A stretch of 64,000 nucleotides of DNA from Liquorilactobacillus ghanensis DSM 18630 (GTDB taxonomy: Bacteria > Bacillota > Bacilli > Lactobacillales > Lactobacillaceae), in the NCBI RefSeq assembly GCF_001435235.1, contig NZ_AZGB01000001.1, positions 1 to 64,000 on the forward strand, given 5' to 3'. Under the pieces are notes generated by a model that ran no database searches, had not been told where the DNA came from, and saw only the letters and a program-made list of their open reading frames with translations. Made by a program: the position numbers and the translations under genes. Positions 7,775 through 14,724 of this stretch are shown in pieces (within the stretch, counting starts at the first letter, position 1; each line of letters opens with the position of its first letter).

Positions 7775-8566
7775 ATGGAAAAAATAGCCATTTTTTCGGA
7801 TGTTCATGGTAATTTAAGTGCTTTGAATGCATTTTTTGATGATGCTAAAAAATGTGGTGCAACTGATTATTGGTTTTTAGGCGATCTTTTTGGCCCCGGA
7901 CCAGATGTTGAAGAACTTTGGAATAAATTGAAAGAAATTAACCCAAGTGTTCTAATTCGTGGCAATTGGGAAGATTTTTTTATTAACTCACTTCATCAGA
8001 ACTCAAAAGTACCGACTAACATCAAAACTATTGAACGATATATTATAAATCATTTAAAAGATCCTGATAAAATCTGTCAAGAGATAGAGCAATACCCGAT
8101 AAGCACTGAAAAAACAATTAATGACGTAAAAATCGGTCTTTCACATAACCTTCCATATGATAATCAAGGGGATTCTCTTTCAATTAGATCTAGCAGTAAA
8201 AATCTAGCTGAATTATTTACCGGAAAGCGAAAAAATATCGATATTGCAATATATGCACATATTCATCACCCGACTATGCGTTATGTTGATTTAAACTGTT
8301 TAAATCAACAGGTTGCCAATTACGATTATTCACTTGCAGATGAACGATTAGTTCTGAATATCGGGTCAATCGGATTGCCTTTTGATAAACCTACTCATTT
8401 ATACAAAGAATGCCGTGCAGAATACCTCTTGCTAGAAGTTGGAGATGAAGGGGATGTTTATCCACGATTAAAAAGAATTTCATATAATAATTCTCCAACT
8501 TTTGAAAAAGCTATTAAAAATGACTTACCCTTTAAAGAACAATACATTAATAACTTTGAATTATAA
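7775..8566 (+). CDS. Calcineurin-like metallophosphoesterase
   Basis: The 263-residue protein has the metallophosphoesterase metal-ligand series: Asp-Val-His in FSDVHGN (residues 7-13), GDLFGPG (near 36), GNWED (near 67, in place of GNHE), LSHN (near 130) and AHIHHP (near 158). The family hydrolyses phosphomono- or diesters with two metals. The overall layout resembles YfcE/serine-threonine-phosphatase-like small phosphodiesterases; the substrate is unknown. The ribosome site before the ATG is weak. It is followed by a ruined Nudix gene after 23 bases, so both may once have formed one nucleotide-metabolism unit. Confidence 0.8.
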   Translation: MEKIAIFSDVHGNLSALNAFFDDAKKCGATDYWFLGDLFGPGPDVEELWNKLKEINPSVLIRGNWEDFFINSLHQNSKVPTNIKTIERYIINHLKDPDKICQEIEQYPISTEKTINDVKIGLSHNLPYDNQGDSLSIRSSSKNLAELFTGKRKNIDIAIYAHIHHPTMRYVDLNCLNQQVANYDYSLADERLVLNIGSIGLPFDKPTHLYKECRAEYLLLEVGDEGDVYPRLKRISYNNSPTFEKAIKNDLPFKEQYINNFEL

Positions 8567-8589
8567 ACTTTTAGATTAGAGGAACTCAA

Positions 8590-9001
8590 TTGATAAAAGA
8601 CACATTAAATATATTAGAAAATTAATCGGGCACAAACCAAAACAAGGGAGAAGTTCTTTTACAAAAACGTTATGATTTTAATAAATGGGGGTTGATTGGT
8701 GGCAATTGAATATTATGAAACTGCCTTAAAAGCTTGTATTAGGGAATTCAAAGAAGAAACTGGGTTAAGTGTGACTGTATCAAAACTTTTAGGAGTTAAT
8801 AGTAGTGGAAAACAAAAATATCCAAATGGTGATCAAGCTAAATCAATTTGTATCTTTTTTAAAGTACAGCAGTTGCTTTCAGGAAAACTAATTGCTAACA
8901 ATTCTGAAACGTTAGAACTGAGATTTTTCCCATTTGATTAATTATCTCAAATTTTTAATGATCAGCATGTACGAATACTAGATAACATAAAAAAATGTTG
9001 A
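8590..9001 (+). pseudogene. Nudix hydrolase with several lesions
   Basis: A start-like TTG at 8590, with agagga upstream, opens a frame reading IKDTLNILEN before a stop. Further on, QKRYDFNKWGLIGG reads in one frame and then YETALKACIREFKEETGL in another, together giving the Nudix box GX5EX7REUXEEXGU once a frameshift near 8700 is repaired. The frame then runs to TAA at 8939, after which LSQIFNDQHVRILDNIK continues in phase to a TGA at 8999-9001, as expected for the natural C-terminus. At least three changes are needed for an intact protein of about 135 residues, so decay rather than read error is likely. Intact members hydrolyse nucleoside-diphosphate derivatives. Confidence 0.8.
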
Positions 9002-9045
9002 TGTTTTTTATGATTGAAGCTCAAATCCATTATAAAAGTTAATGA

Positions 9046-9420
9046 AAATTAATTTTATCAACAACCTACACATGGCCAACAGCTGAATGCGAAACGCGAT
9101 GGTCCAGGGGATTAGGGAGTGATGACTTAGCAATTTTAGAAGATGGGGCTAGGTTACTAAGATTAATTTATAAAATTGAGGACTTAGGATTACAAACAGC
9201 TATAAAAATGCAGTGAATTAAAAAGCTAGATAATAACCTTTATGAAATCAGGTCTAAGGTTTCAAGTAATATACAGCGAGCGCTTTATTTTCATGTTGTG
9301 GAAGAAAATTATTTAATTACCAACGGATAGACACAAAAAACACCTCAACGCGAAATTGAGCATGCAAAACGAATCAAAGAAGACTATCTAAAGGAGTTGG
9401 ATAAACATGAGAACAACTAA
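9046..9420 (+). pseudogene. RelE/HigB-like toxin (Gp49 type) with two in-frame stops
   Basis: One reading frame from about 9046 to the TAA at 9418-9420 gives DLAILEDGARLLRLIYKIED, then KKLDNNLYEIRSKVSS, NIQRALYFHVVEENYLITNG and REIEHAKRIKEDYLKEL. This is the RelE/HigB-like phage Gp49 family pattern with its Leu-Tyr-Glu-Ile-Arg core. It is broken by TGA at 9214-9216 and TAG at 9328-9330, and the N-terminus is not recognisable. The end overlaps the start of the antitoxin gene by 14 bases, the usual toxin-first order of higBA-type modules. The toxin should be inactive. Confidence 0.8.
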
Positions 9421-9685
9421 ACTTGATTTTTACATTAAAAGCCGACTTAATGACCCTGAATTTAAAGAAGAATACGATAAGGCGGGGCGTGAATTAGATG
9501 CTGCTGTAGCTCTATATAATTTGCGACAAACACTAGGATTATCTCAACGGGAATTAGCTGAATTAGCTCATCGGCCACAATCAACTATTGCTAGAATTGA
9601 AAATGGAAACATGAGTCCAACTCTATCAACTTTACAACAAATCGCAGCTGCTACTGGAAAGAAACTTAAGATAGAGTTTGTCTAA
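9407..9685 (+). CDS. XRE-family antitoxin (HigA type), toxin partner broken
   Basis: The 92-residue protein has an N-terminal charged segment and a C-terminal helix-turn-helix: LGLSQRELAELAHRPQSTIARIENG, the XRE DNA-binding pattern (about residues 42-66), then TLQQIAAATGKKLKIEF. Its first codons overlap the end of the toxin frame, and aaggagtt precedes the ATG. HigA-like antitoxins bind the toxin and repress their own operon. With the toxin interrupted, the gene may persist as a free repressor or as an anti-addiction guard against related toxins. Confidence 0.85.
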   Translation: MRTTKLDFYIKSRLNDPEFKEEYDKAGRELDAAVALYNLRQTLGLSQRELAELAHRPQSTIARIENGNMSPTLSTLQQIAAATGKKLKIEFV

Positions 9686-9708
9686 ATCATACTTAATGGT
9701 GTCTATTA

Positions 9709-9864
9709 CTAGCAGAGCTTATCCTGTAGAGCCGCTAACTGGTAAAAATTATGGGCGGTTATTTTTTTTCGCTGATTTTTAATCAACTCAACAACCAATG
9801 CAATTAAAGTAACGGTAAATGTACTGAAACCAAACGTCAGTTGTAAAGCGTCCGCAATGGACAC
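9709..9864 (-). CDS. Small hydrophobic peptide, putative holin-like toxin (Hol-Tox)
   Basis: A 51-codon ORF starts at GTG 9864, with gagaggttaagg upstream and a ttatat box further up. It reads VSIADALQLTFGFSTF followed by TVTLIALVVELIKNQRKK and a polar tail. The pattern of a SIADALQL-type amphipathic start, one hydrophobic transmembrane helix and a Lys/Arg-rich end matches the putative holin-like toxins of lactic acid bacteria (family Hol_Tox), as far as I can recall it. The last codons overlap a plus-strand terminator hairpin, as in type I toxin loci where a convergent antisense RNA shares the terminator. Toxicity is inferred from family only. Confidence 0.65.
   Translation of the reverse strand: MSIADALQLTFGFSTFTVTLIALVVELIKNQRKKITAHNFYQLAALQDKLC
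9729..9770 (+). terminator. Terminator converging into the Hol-Tox ORF
   Basis: Arm agccgct (9730-9736) pairs with gggcggtt (9753-9760) with G-T wobbles, followed by a run of eight T. It is oriented for plus-strand transcripts, either the antitoxin mRNA or an RNA antisense to the Hol-Tox ORF. Confidence 0.55.
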
Positions 9865-9916
9865 TCGCCTTAACCTCTCTATATAAATTTTAACAAGTTA
9901 CCAACAAGAAATAATT

Positions 9917-9964
9917 TTGCAACTCCATAACAGAGTTGCTTTTTATTACTCAAAATTTGAAAAT
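9917..9964 (+). repeat. Terminator-containing repeat, copy C
   Basis: Stem gcaactc (9919-9925) pairs with gagttgc (9933-9939), followed by T-rich sequence and the tail attactcaaaatttgaaaa. It abuts the stop of the minus-strand MerR gene, for which it is in the wrong orientation, so its position is not explained by that gene. Confidence 0.8.
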
Positions 9965-9965
9965 A

Positions 9966-10340
9966 TTAGTTAATCCTATTGTCTCTTTTAGCTAACATAT
10001 CATTGTAAGTTTCCTTCTTTTCTTTTAGAAATTCTAATTGCTTTTGTAATTTCAAAAACTCTTTATTCAATAATCTTTCTTGTTCGTCAAGAAGCTTGAT
10101 CCGTTCTTCAATTGTTTGATCTCCTTGTTCTCTTAAAAAGGAATATCTGCAAATGTTCTCTAAAGGCATCCCAGTTTGCTTTAGTCTTAATATAAACATC
10201 ATCCAATTTAAATCAGAATCAGTAAATTCACGATAATTATTTTTTGATCTGGCTGGTTTGAGAATCCCCAAATTTTCGTAATATCTCAAAGTTGGAATTG
10301 AAAGACCCGTTAATTTAGAAAATTGCTGAATTTTATACAT
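9966..10340 (-). CDS. MerR family transcriptional regulator
   Basis: The 124-residue protein has a MerR head YKIQQFSKLTGLSIPTLRYYE (residues 2-22) with the wing NLGILKPARSKNNYREF, then a long coiled-coil dimerisation helix rich in Lys, Glu and Leu (about 75-118). It lacks the Cys ligands of metal sensors, so it belongs to the drug, aldehyde or redox-sensing branch typical of short lactobacillal MerR proteins. It is divergent from the carboxymuconolactone-decarboxylase-family gene and shares with it a perfect inverted repeat, which suggests that it controls that gene. Confidence 0.9.
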   Translation of the reverse strand: MYKIQQFSKLTGLSIPTLRYYENLGILKPARSKNNYREFTDSDLNWMMFILRLKQTGMPLENICRYSFLREQGDQTIEERIKLLDEQERLLNKEFLKLQKQLEFLKEKKETYNDMLAKRDNRIN

Positions 10341-10360
10341 GATTTCTCCTTGCTATAAAG

Positions 10361-10399
10361 TTAACTTGATAGTTTATATTTATACTATCAAATCAAAGG
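10361..10399. promoter_or_regulatory. Palindromic operator between MerR and CMD genes
   Basis: TTGATAGT (10366-10373) and ACTATCAA (10384-10391) form a perfect 8-bp inverted repeat with a 10-base centre that contains TATATTTATA. Placement in the divergent gap and the symmetric arms fit a MerR operator overlaying the promoter. The aaaggag ribosome site of the downstream gene follows at 10395. Confidence 0.6.
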
Positions 10400-10410
10400 A
10401 GAATTTACTA

Positions 10411-10785
10411 ATGGATAATATACGTTACACTAAAGGACTTAGAAACCTCGAAAAAATTGATGGTACTGCTGGCAAAAAGGTTATTAATTCACTAAAAGAT
10501 ATTTCTCCAGAAACTGGACAGTTTATTATTGAATTTGCTTTTGGTGACATTTACGAAAGAAAGACCTTAAACCTAAAGCAGCGAGAAATGATTACCCTAA
10601 GCAGTCTAGTAACACAAGGGGATACACATAATCAATTAATAGTTCATATTAATGGTGCTTTAAATGTTGGGTTAACTCCCAATGAAATTATTGAAATTTT
10701 TGTTCAATGTATTCCATACGTTGGGTTCCCAAAAGTACTCAATGCCATAAACACTGCAAAGGAAGTACTTAATTCAAAAAAATAA
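10411..10785 (+). CDS. Carboxymuconolactone decarboxylase family protein
   Basis: The 124-residue alpha-helical protein fits the CMD/AhpD-like superfamily: FIIEFAFGDIYERKTLNLKQREMITLSSL, then HINGALNVGLTPNEIIEIFVQCIPYVGFPKVLNAINTA. The CxxC of AhpD peroxidase partners is absent (the equivalent segment is LSSLVTQGD), so it resembles PcaC-type members, whose function in lactobacilli is usually unassigned. The start at 10411 is favoured over the longer frame because aaaggagaa lies directly upstream. A MerR-controlled CMD protein is a common pair and probably answers to electrophile or aldehyde stress; this is inference. Confidence 0.8.
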   Translation: MDNIRYTKGLRNLEKIDGTAGKKVINSLKDISPETGQFIIEFAFGDIYERKTLNLKQREMITLSSLVTQGDTHNQLIVHINGALNVGLTPNEIIEIFVQCIPYVGFPKVLNAINTAKEVLNSKK

Positions 10786-10810
10786 TCCAATCAATAATAT
10801 AGGATGTATT

Positions 10811-10858
10811 TGCAACTCTAAAGTCCAGAGTTGCTTTTTTGTTACTCAAAATTTGAAA
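10811..10858 (+). repeat. Terminator-containing repeat, copy D
   Basis: Stem gcaactct (10812-10819) pairs perfectly with agagttgc (10827-10834), followed by a T-run and the tail gttactcaaaatttgaaagg. It sits 25 bases after the CMD stop and terminates that gene. Confidence 0.85.
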
Positions 10859-11191
10859 GGACAAGAATAATGCTGCCAAAGTCCCATCGCTTATCAAAAA
10901 TAAGCTTGCGATAATTAGATAACTTTTGTAAAATATGATATATAATATTATTTTTTCATTTTGCATTGCAATATATACATATTTGGTGGAGTTAAATCTG
11001 CTGGACGGGGTTCACTTGCATTAACAATTTAACAAAACTGACTGTTCGACTTGGTAAACATAACCGTTGATTTAACAGAATCATCAAATCCTATTTCAGT
11101 ACAAACTCTTAAGTATGAAATATTGATTAATGATGTTAAAAGATTTATATAATCTAAATTCAAAATATATTATGATTAAGCGGGATATCCT
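10859..11191. other. Non-coding or decayed stretch
   Basis: I see no convincing gene. A short open stretch at about 11086-11151 reads ESSNPISVQTLKYEILINDV but has no start or ribosome site and ends at a stop; it could be the tail of a lost gene. Confidence 0.3.
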
Positions 11192-11380
11192 ATGAAAAAA
11201 TTTATGCAGAATATTCAAATTGTTTTTGCATCTATTGTATTTTACAAATTTGTAGTTATTGGTTTTTATGATTTTGTAAAAACTGGAACATACTCATTTC
11301 TTGATTACGCTATTGATTCAATTGGAATTACAGTAGTTTTTGCTATAATCAATTTCATTGTGATTAAGCTAAAAAAATAA
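11192..11380 (+). CDS. Small membrane protein, unknown
   Basis: The 62-residue product has a short basic N-terminus and two hydrophobic segments (about residues 8-28 and 41-59) ending in Lys-Leu-Lys-Lys, so it should be a two-helix membrane protein with both ends in the cytoplasm. I do not recognise a family. The upstream ribosome site (gcggga) is weak. Neighbours are unknown genes, so no role can be suggested. Confidence 0.5.
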   Translation: MKKFMQNIQIVFASIVFYKFVVIGFYDFVKTGTYSFLDYAIDSIGITVVFAIINFIVIKLKK

Positions 11381-11715
11381 ATCCAGTATATACAAATGGC
11401 AAAATGATGTTGAATATTCCAAGTAATAGTAGTCTGATTGCTCAACAAGCTCAAGTAGCCCAAAGAATAGTCGACTAATTTTTAAGCAAGCACTGCATTC
11501 CAAGTTTCACTCAAATTCACGTGGAATGCTTGTAAACCAATATTGTTATTATGTTACTAATGGATATATATCAGTATAGGAAAATCAATTTACTAAATCT
11601 TCTTTTCAGGTTGCTTACGGTGGTAGCTGTATATGGCTGGGAAGGGGGGCATTAGGTGACAGTTAAAGCCAAAGACCGTTAATGCTGGTGCTAAAAGAAA
11701 GGTGGTGTTAAAGAT
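11381..11715. other. Intergenic stretch with a hairpin and short coding scraps
   Basis: The gap holds a 23-codon scrap starting at about 11408 (MLNIPSNSSLIAQQ and so on, ending at TAA), and a hairpin with arms gcattcca and tggaatgc near 11489-11530 that lacks a T-run. At 11610-11710 there is a purine-rich block resembling that at 14565-14660 (ttacggt, atggctggga or atcgctggga, gctaaaagaaa or gctaaagaaaa, gggtgg or ggtggtg). No intact gene is visible. Confidence 0.35.
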
Positions 11716-12048
11716 ATGAGCTTTTTTTCAAAAAAAGAACAGCCTAAAAAAAATGTTGAAGAAAGTAAATTATATGCCGATATACAAAAAGCATTAACTG
11801 AAGCTCCAAATAGTCCGCAAACGCCAATTTTGCAAACAGCTGCTCAAGCATTACTAAAAAAACAATATTTCCCAAAAATTTTAAATGATCTACAGTCTGA
11901 TTTAACTCCTTTGGCAATAAAATCTGCATTGTCGCCGACTGCCAAAAAGATATATTTAGAAATTTTTAAAGGAAATTATCACTATACCTCAACTGGTGGT
12001 GGAATAGCCATGGTGTTTGCTGGTATGAGTGGATTTGGAGGAAATTAA
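11716..12048 (+). CDS. Hypothetical soluble protein, 110 residues
   Basis: The ATG at 11716 follows gaaaggtggtg. The product starts with a charged segment (FFSKKEQPKKNVEES), continues as predicted helices (LYADIQKALTEAPNS, ILQTAAQALLKKQYFP, LAIKSALSPTAKKIYLEIF) and ends in an unusual small-residue tail GGGIAMVFAGMSGFGGN. No domain is recognised. The Gly-rich end recalls tails of secreted or membrane-active peptides, but there is no signal or leader peptide. It is followed by a decayed DUF3883 fragment. Confidence 0.5.
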   Translation: MSFFSKKEQPKKNVEESKLYADIQKALTEAPNSPQTPILQTAAQALLKKQYFPKILNDLQSDLTPLAIKSALSPTAKKIYLEIFKGNYHYTSTGGGIAMVFAGMSGFGGN

Positions 12049-12090
12049 ATAAAAATAATTTTCGCCTGTAAAGTTCGCTATACAATTTAA

Positions 12091-12303
12091 AAGGGAAATG
12101 ATGCTGCAGGTTATGATATTTTGCTAAAAAATGGCAAAATGATAACTTATATTGATGTTAAAACAACCACTGATTCAAACCAATCGTTTTATATGTCAGT
12201 TAAAGAAAAGAATGTGTTGGATTCTTTAGCTAGTGAGAAAAATAAAACATATAACATTTATCGTGTATATAAGTTACCAAAAACAGACAATTCAATTTTT
12301 TAA
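12091..12303 (+). pseudogene. DUF3883-like domain fragment
   Basis: The frame reads NDAAGYDILLKNGKMIT, then YIDVKTTTDSNQSFYMSVKEK and YNIYRVYKLPK. The Gly-Tyr-Asp-Ile, x-x-Ile-Asp-Val-Lys-Thr-Thr and Phe-Tyr-Met-Ser pattern is that of DUF3883, a PD-(D/E)xK-like endonuclease-fold domain usually found at the C-terminus of helicase or restriction-type proteins. Here a stop lies just before it (12088-12090) and there is no N-terminal part or ribosome site, so it is a leftover of a larger gene. Confidence 0.6.
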
Positions 12304-12331
12304 TATCATTTGAGAAGTAGGGTATTAAAAG

Positions 12332-12373
12332 CAAAAAAACCAAAACACTAGGATTAATGTTCTGGTTTTTTTC
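12332..12373. terminator. Terminator of the GAPDH gene, usable on both strands
   Basis: Arms aaaccaaaacac and ttctggttt with flanking A- and T-runs form a hairpin directly downstream of the minus-strand GAPDH stop codon at 12391. Read on the minus strand it ends in a run of seven T. Confidence 0.7.
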
Positions 12374-12390
12374 ATTATACTGTATTTATC

Positions 12391-13392
12391 TTATACTTGA
12401 GCAAAATATTTGAGTGTTCTAACTAATTGAGAAGTATACGACATTTCATTATCGTACCATGCAACGGTTTTAACTAGTTGTTTACCGTTTACTTCCATAA
12501 TTCTAGTTTGTGTTTCATCGAATAATGAACCATAAGTCATTCCAATAACATCCGTAGAAACTATTGGATCTGTATTATATCCAAAAGATTCATTAGCTGC
12601 CAGCTGCATAGCATGATTAACCTCTTCTACAGATGTATTCTTTTCAAGAACTGTATATAGTTCTGTAAGTGACCCTGCTTTAACGGGTACCCTTTGAGAT
12701 ACACCATCTAATTTCCCACTTAATTCTGGAATAACCTGACCGATTGCTTTTGCTGCTCCTGTTGAAGTAGGAACAATATTTTCGGCAGCTGCACGAGCTC
12801 GACGATAATCACCTTTACGGTGAGGGCCGTCAAGAGTCATTTGATCTCCTGTATAGGCATGAATGGTTGTCATAAGGCCTTCGATGATACCGAAATTATT
12901 ATTCAAAACTTGAGCCATAGGTGCCAGAGAATTCGTTGTACAAGAAGCACCAGAAATAATATTTTCGTCACCATTTAGTATGTCGTGATTAGTATTGAAT
13001 ACAATGGTCGGAACATTATTTCCAGCAAATGCAGAAATCAGAACTTTTTTAGCTCCTGCTTCAATATGAGATTTTGCTTTTTCTTTAGAAGTGAAAAAGC
13101 CTGTACATTCAAGAACAATATCAATTCCTAATTTTCCCCATGGTAATTTTGAAGGATCTGGATTTGAAAAAATATCAACTACTTGATCATTAACAACCAA
13201 TTTATTCTCTTTTTCATAAACACTACCGTTAAATTTTCCTTGAGTTGTATCGAATTTTAATAAATTTGCTAACATTTTAACATCGGTTAAATCATTAATT
13301 GCAGTAACTTCAATTCCTTCGACCTCTTGTATTCTCCGAAAAGCCAATCTACCAATTCTTCCAAAACCATTTATAGCTACTTTAACAGTCAT
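12391..13392 (-). CDS. gap: Type I glyceraldehyde-3-phosphate dehydrogenase
   Basis: The 333-residue enzyme oxidises glyceraldehyde-3-phosphate with phosphate and NAD+ in glycolysis. It has the NAD-binding start [16 protein letters not shown], the catalytic segment [13 protein letters not shown] with the active-site Cys, the catalytic His in [10 protein letters not shown], and [15 protein letters not shown] at the end. The ATG at 13392 is preferred to the TTG at 13407 because ggaggt sits seven bases before it. In lactobacilli the main gap gene lies in a cggR-gap-pgk-tpi-eno operon. Here the gene stands alone beside an AraC regulator, so it may be a second, separately regulated copy. Confidence 0.9.
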   Translation of the reverse strand: MTVKVAINGFGRIGRLAFRRIQEVEGIEVTAINDLTDVKMLANLLKFDTTQGKFNGSVYEKENKLVVNDQVVDIFSNPDPSKLPWGKLGIDIVLECTGFFTSKEKAKSHIEAGAKKVLISAFAGNNVPTIVFNTNHDILNGDENIISGASCTTNSLAPMAQVLNNNFGIIEGLMTTIHAYTGDQMTLDGPHRKGDYRRARAAAENIVPTSTGAAKAIGQVIPELSGKLDGVSQRVPVKAGSLTELYTVLEKNTSVEEVNHAMQLAANESFGYNTDPIVSTDVIGMTYGSLFDETQTRIMEVNGKQLVKTVAWYDNEMSYTSQLVRTLKYFAQV

Positions 13393-13439
13393 ATTAACTA
13401 CCTCCAAATATATTTAAATATTAACTGACTACACCAAAA

Positions 13440-13494
13440 GTATAGTTCATATTTTTGCGTGATATAATGAGTTATATGAAGATATTAACTATAC
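13440..13494. promoter_or_regulatory. Inverted repeat in the gap/AraC divergent promoter
   Basis: GTATAGTT at 13440-13447 and AACTATAC at 13487-13494 are perfect inverted repeats flanking a plus-strand TATAAT (13463-13468). The element lies between the divergent gap and AraC genes, which suggests joint control by the AraC protein or by another symmetric repressor. No -35 box with good spacing is visible. Confidence 0.45.
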
Positions 13495-13515
13495 TATTTG
13501 TAGGAGAGGTGGATA

Positions 13516-14376
13516 ATGCCACAAAAGGATCGTTTTAAAGACAGAATTGTTAATATTGATTTTATCGCTAATAGTTCCTTAGAAGATCTTCCGTATAGAA
13601 ATGTTTACACACTTACATTGATTACTTCCGGGTTTTTCTACGGAATGTTAAATGGAATTTCTCTAAAAATTAAGGCACCTTGTCTATTGTGTCTTACAAG
13701 TCATGATCAACTAACTACAATCAAGCAGCAAAATGTGATTGCTCCAACTATAAAGTTTGATGCAGATTTTTTACGTACACTAAGGGTTTCTGAAAAAAAA
13801 TATTTACCTTCGAAGAACCCAAGTATTAAAGCTGGTATGAATCTTTTTGAAAGAAATAAGTGTTCAACAAAAACAGGCCTTTATCAACTTAATGACCAAA
13901 TTTATCCAAAGATTCTCGAAGACTTTTTTGTTGCTGGAAGTGAAATTGCAGTTCAAAGTGACGAGTTTTGGGTTTGCCGTATAAAAAAATATTTAATTGA
14001 GTTATTATCAATGGTAGATGAATTAGAAAAAGCAAGCAAAAACACACCCTTCAATGAAGCACTGAACTATATTCATTCAAATTACACAAAAAAAATAACC
14101 TTGAATGATTTGATAACTCATTCTTTTTTAAATAGAGAATCCTTAAATAAAGAATTCAAAAAAAAATATGGTTGCACTGCAATGAAGTATTTATTATTGT
14201 ATAGAATAAAAATATCGAAAGAGTTATTGACTCATACCGGGCTTAGCTTGAATGAAATAGCTTATTCTACAGGTTTTTCTTATGACACTTATTTTATAAA
14301 GCAGTTTAAAAAAATTGTTCAAAAGAATCCAAGCGAGTATAGAAAATCTACTAGAAAAATAGCTTTATATCAATAA
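13516..14376 (+). CDS. AraC family transcriptional regulator
   Basis: The 286-residue protein has a C-terminal double helix-turn-helix of the AraC/XylS type (about residues 180-283): EALNYIHSNYTKKITLNDLI, then LNKEFKKKYGCTAMKYLLLYRI, LLTHTGLSLNEIAYSTGFS and the closing FKKIVQKNPSEYRK. The N-terminal half is probably a cupin-like ligand-binding domain but shows no clear motif. taggagaggt precedes the ATG. Divergent placement makes the gap gene its likeliest target. Ligand unknown. Confidence 0.85.
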   Translation: MPQKDRFKDRIVNIDFIANSSLEDLPYRNVYTLTLITSGFFYGMLNGISLKIKAPCLLCLTSHDQLTTIKQQNVIAPTIKFDADFLRTLRVSEKKYLPSKNPSIKAGMNLFERNKCSTKTGLYQLNDQIYPKILEDFFVAGSEIAVQSDEFWVCRIKKYLIELLSMVDELEKASKNTPFNEALNYIHSNYTKKITLNDLITHSFLNRESLNKEFKKKYGCTAMKYLLLYRIKISKELLTHTGLSLNEIAYSTGFSYDTYFIKQFKKIVQKNPSEYRKSTRKIALYQ

Positions 14377-14545
14377 TTTTTATCTATAGACAAATCTATT
14401 AATCAGATGCTTTTTTTATAAGAAGATACAAATAAATTTCCACGAGGTAATTGATATAATAATCGAGTGTATCTACAAAATTCAATTAAACAAAATTATA
14501 TAACCAATTTTGCTCTCCAAATTTTTAAAGAAAAAGGGTAGTCAT

Positions 14546-14677
14546 TTGTTTATCATGGCGTTTCTGAAGCTAGTTTACGGTACCGCCATAAATATCGCTG
14601 GGAGAACTGCACGTGTGGCTGAAATGAGTGCTAAAGAAAAGAGGGTGGCTGGATCAAAAACTGAGAAAAAAGGGTGA
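14546..14677 (+). CDS. Putative 43-residue peptide, followed by an overlapping mini-ORF
   Basis: A TTG at 14546, with aaaaaggg upstream, opens 43 codons: MFIMAFLKLVYGTAINIAGR, then TARVAEMSAKEKRV and a Lys-rich end. A short amphipathic or hydrophobic start is followed by a basic tail. The GTG at 14674 overlaps its TGA (GTGA) and opens a 16-codon ORF, VKQKNIYLLYDPENSL. A related but broken sequence seems to exist at 11610-11710. I do not recognise the family, and this may be a remnant. Confidence 0.35.
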   Translation: MFIMAFLKLVYGTAINIAGRTARVAEMSAKEKRVAGSKTEKKG

Positions 14678-14724
14678 AACAAAAAAATATCTATCTGCTC
14701 TACGATCCAGAAAATAGTTTGTAA

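Noticed and set aside
10769-10966. Minus-strand 65-residue hydrophobic ORF
   Set aside because: It overlaps the CMD gene end and the terminator repeat copy D, and lacks a ribosome site; the hydrophobic look comes from AT-rich sequence.
11489-11530. Hairpin gcattcca/tggaatgc as a terminator
   Set aside because: There is no T-run after either arm, so it is only noted as a palindrome.
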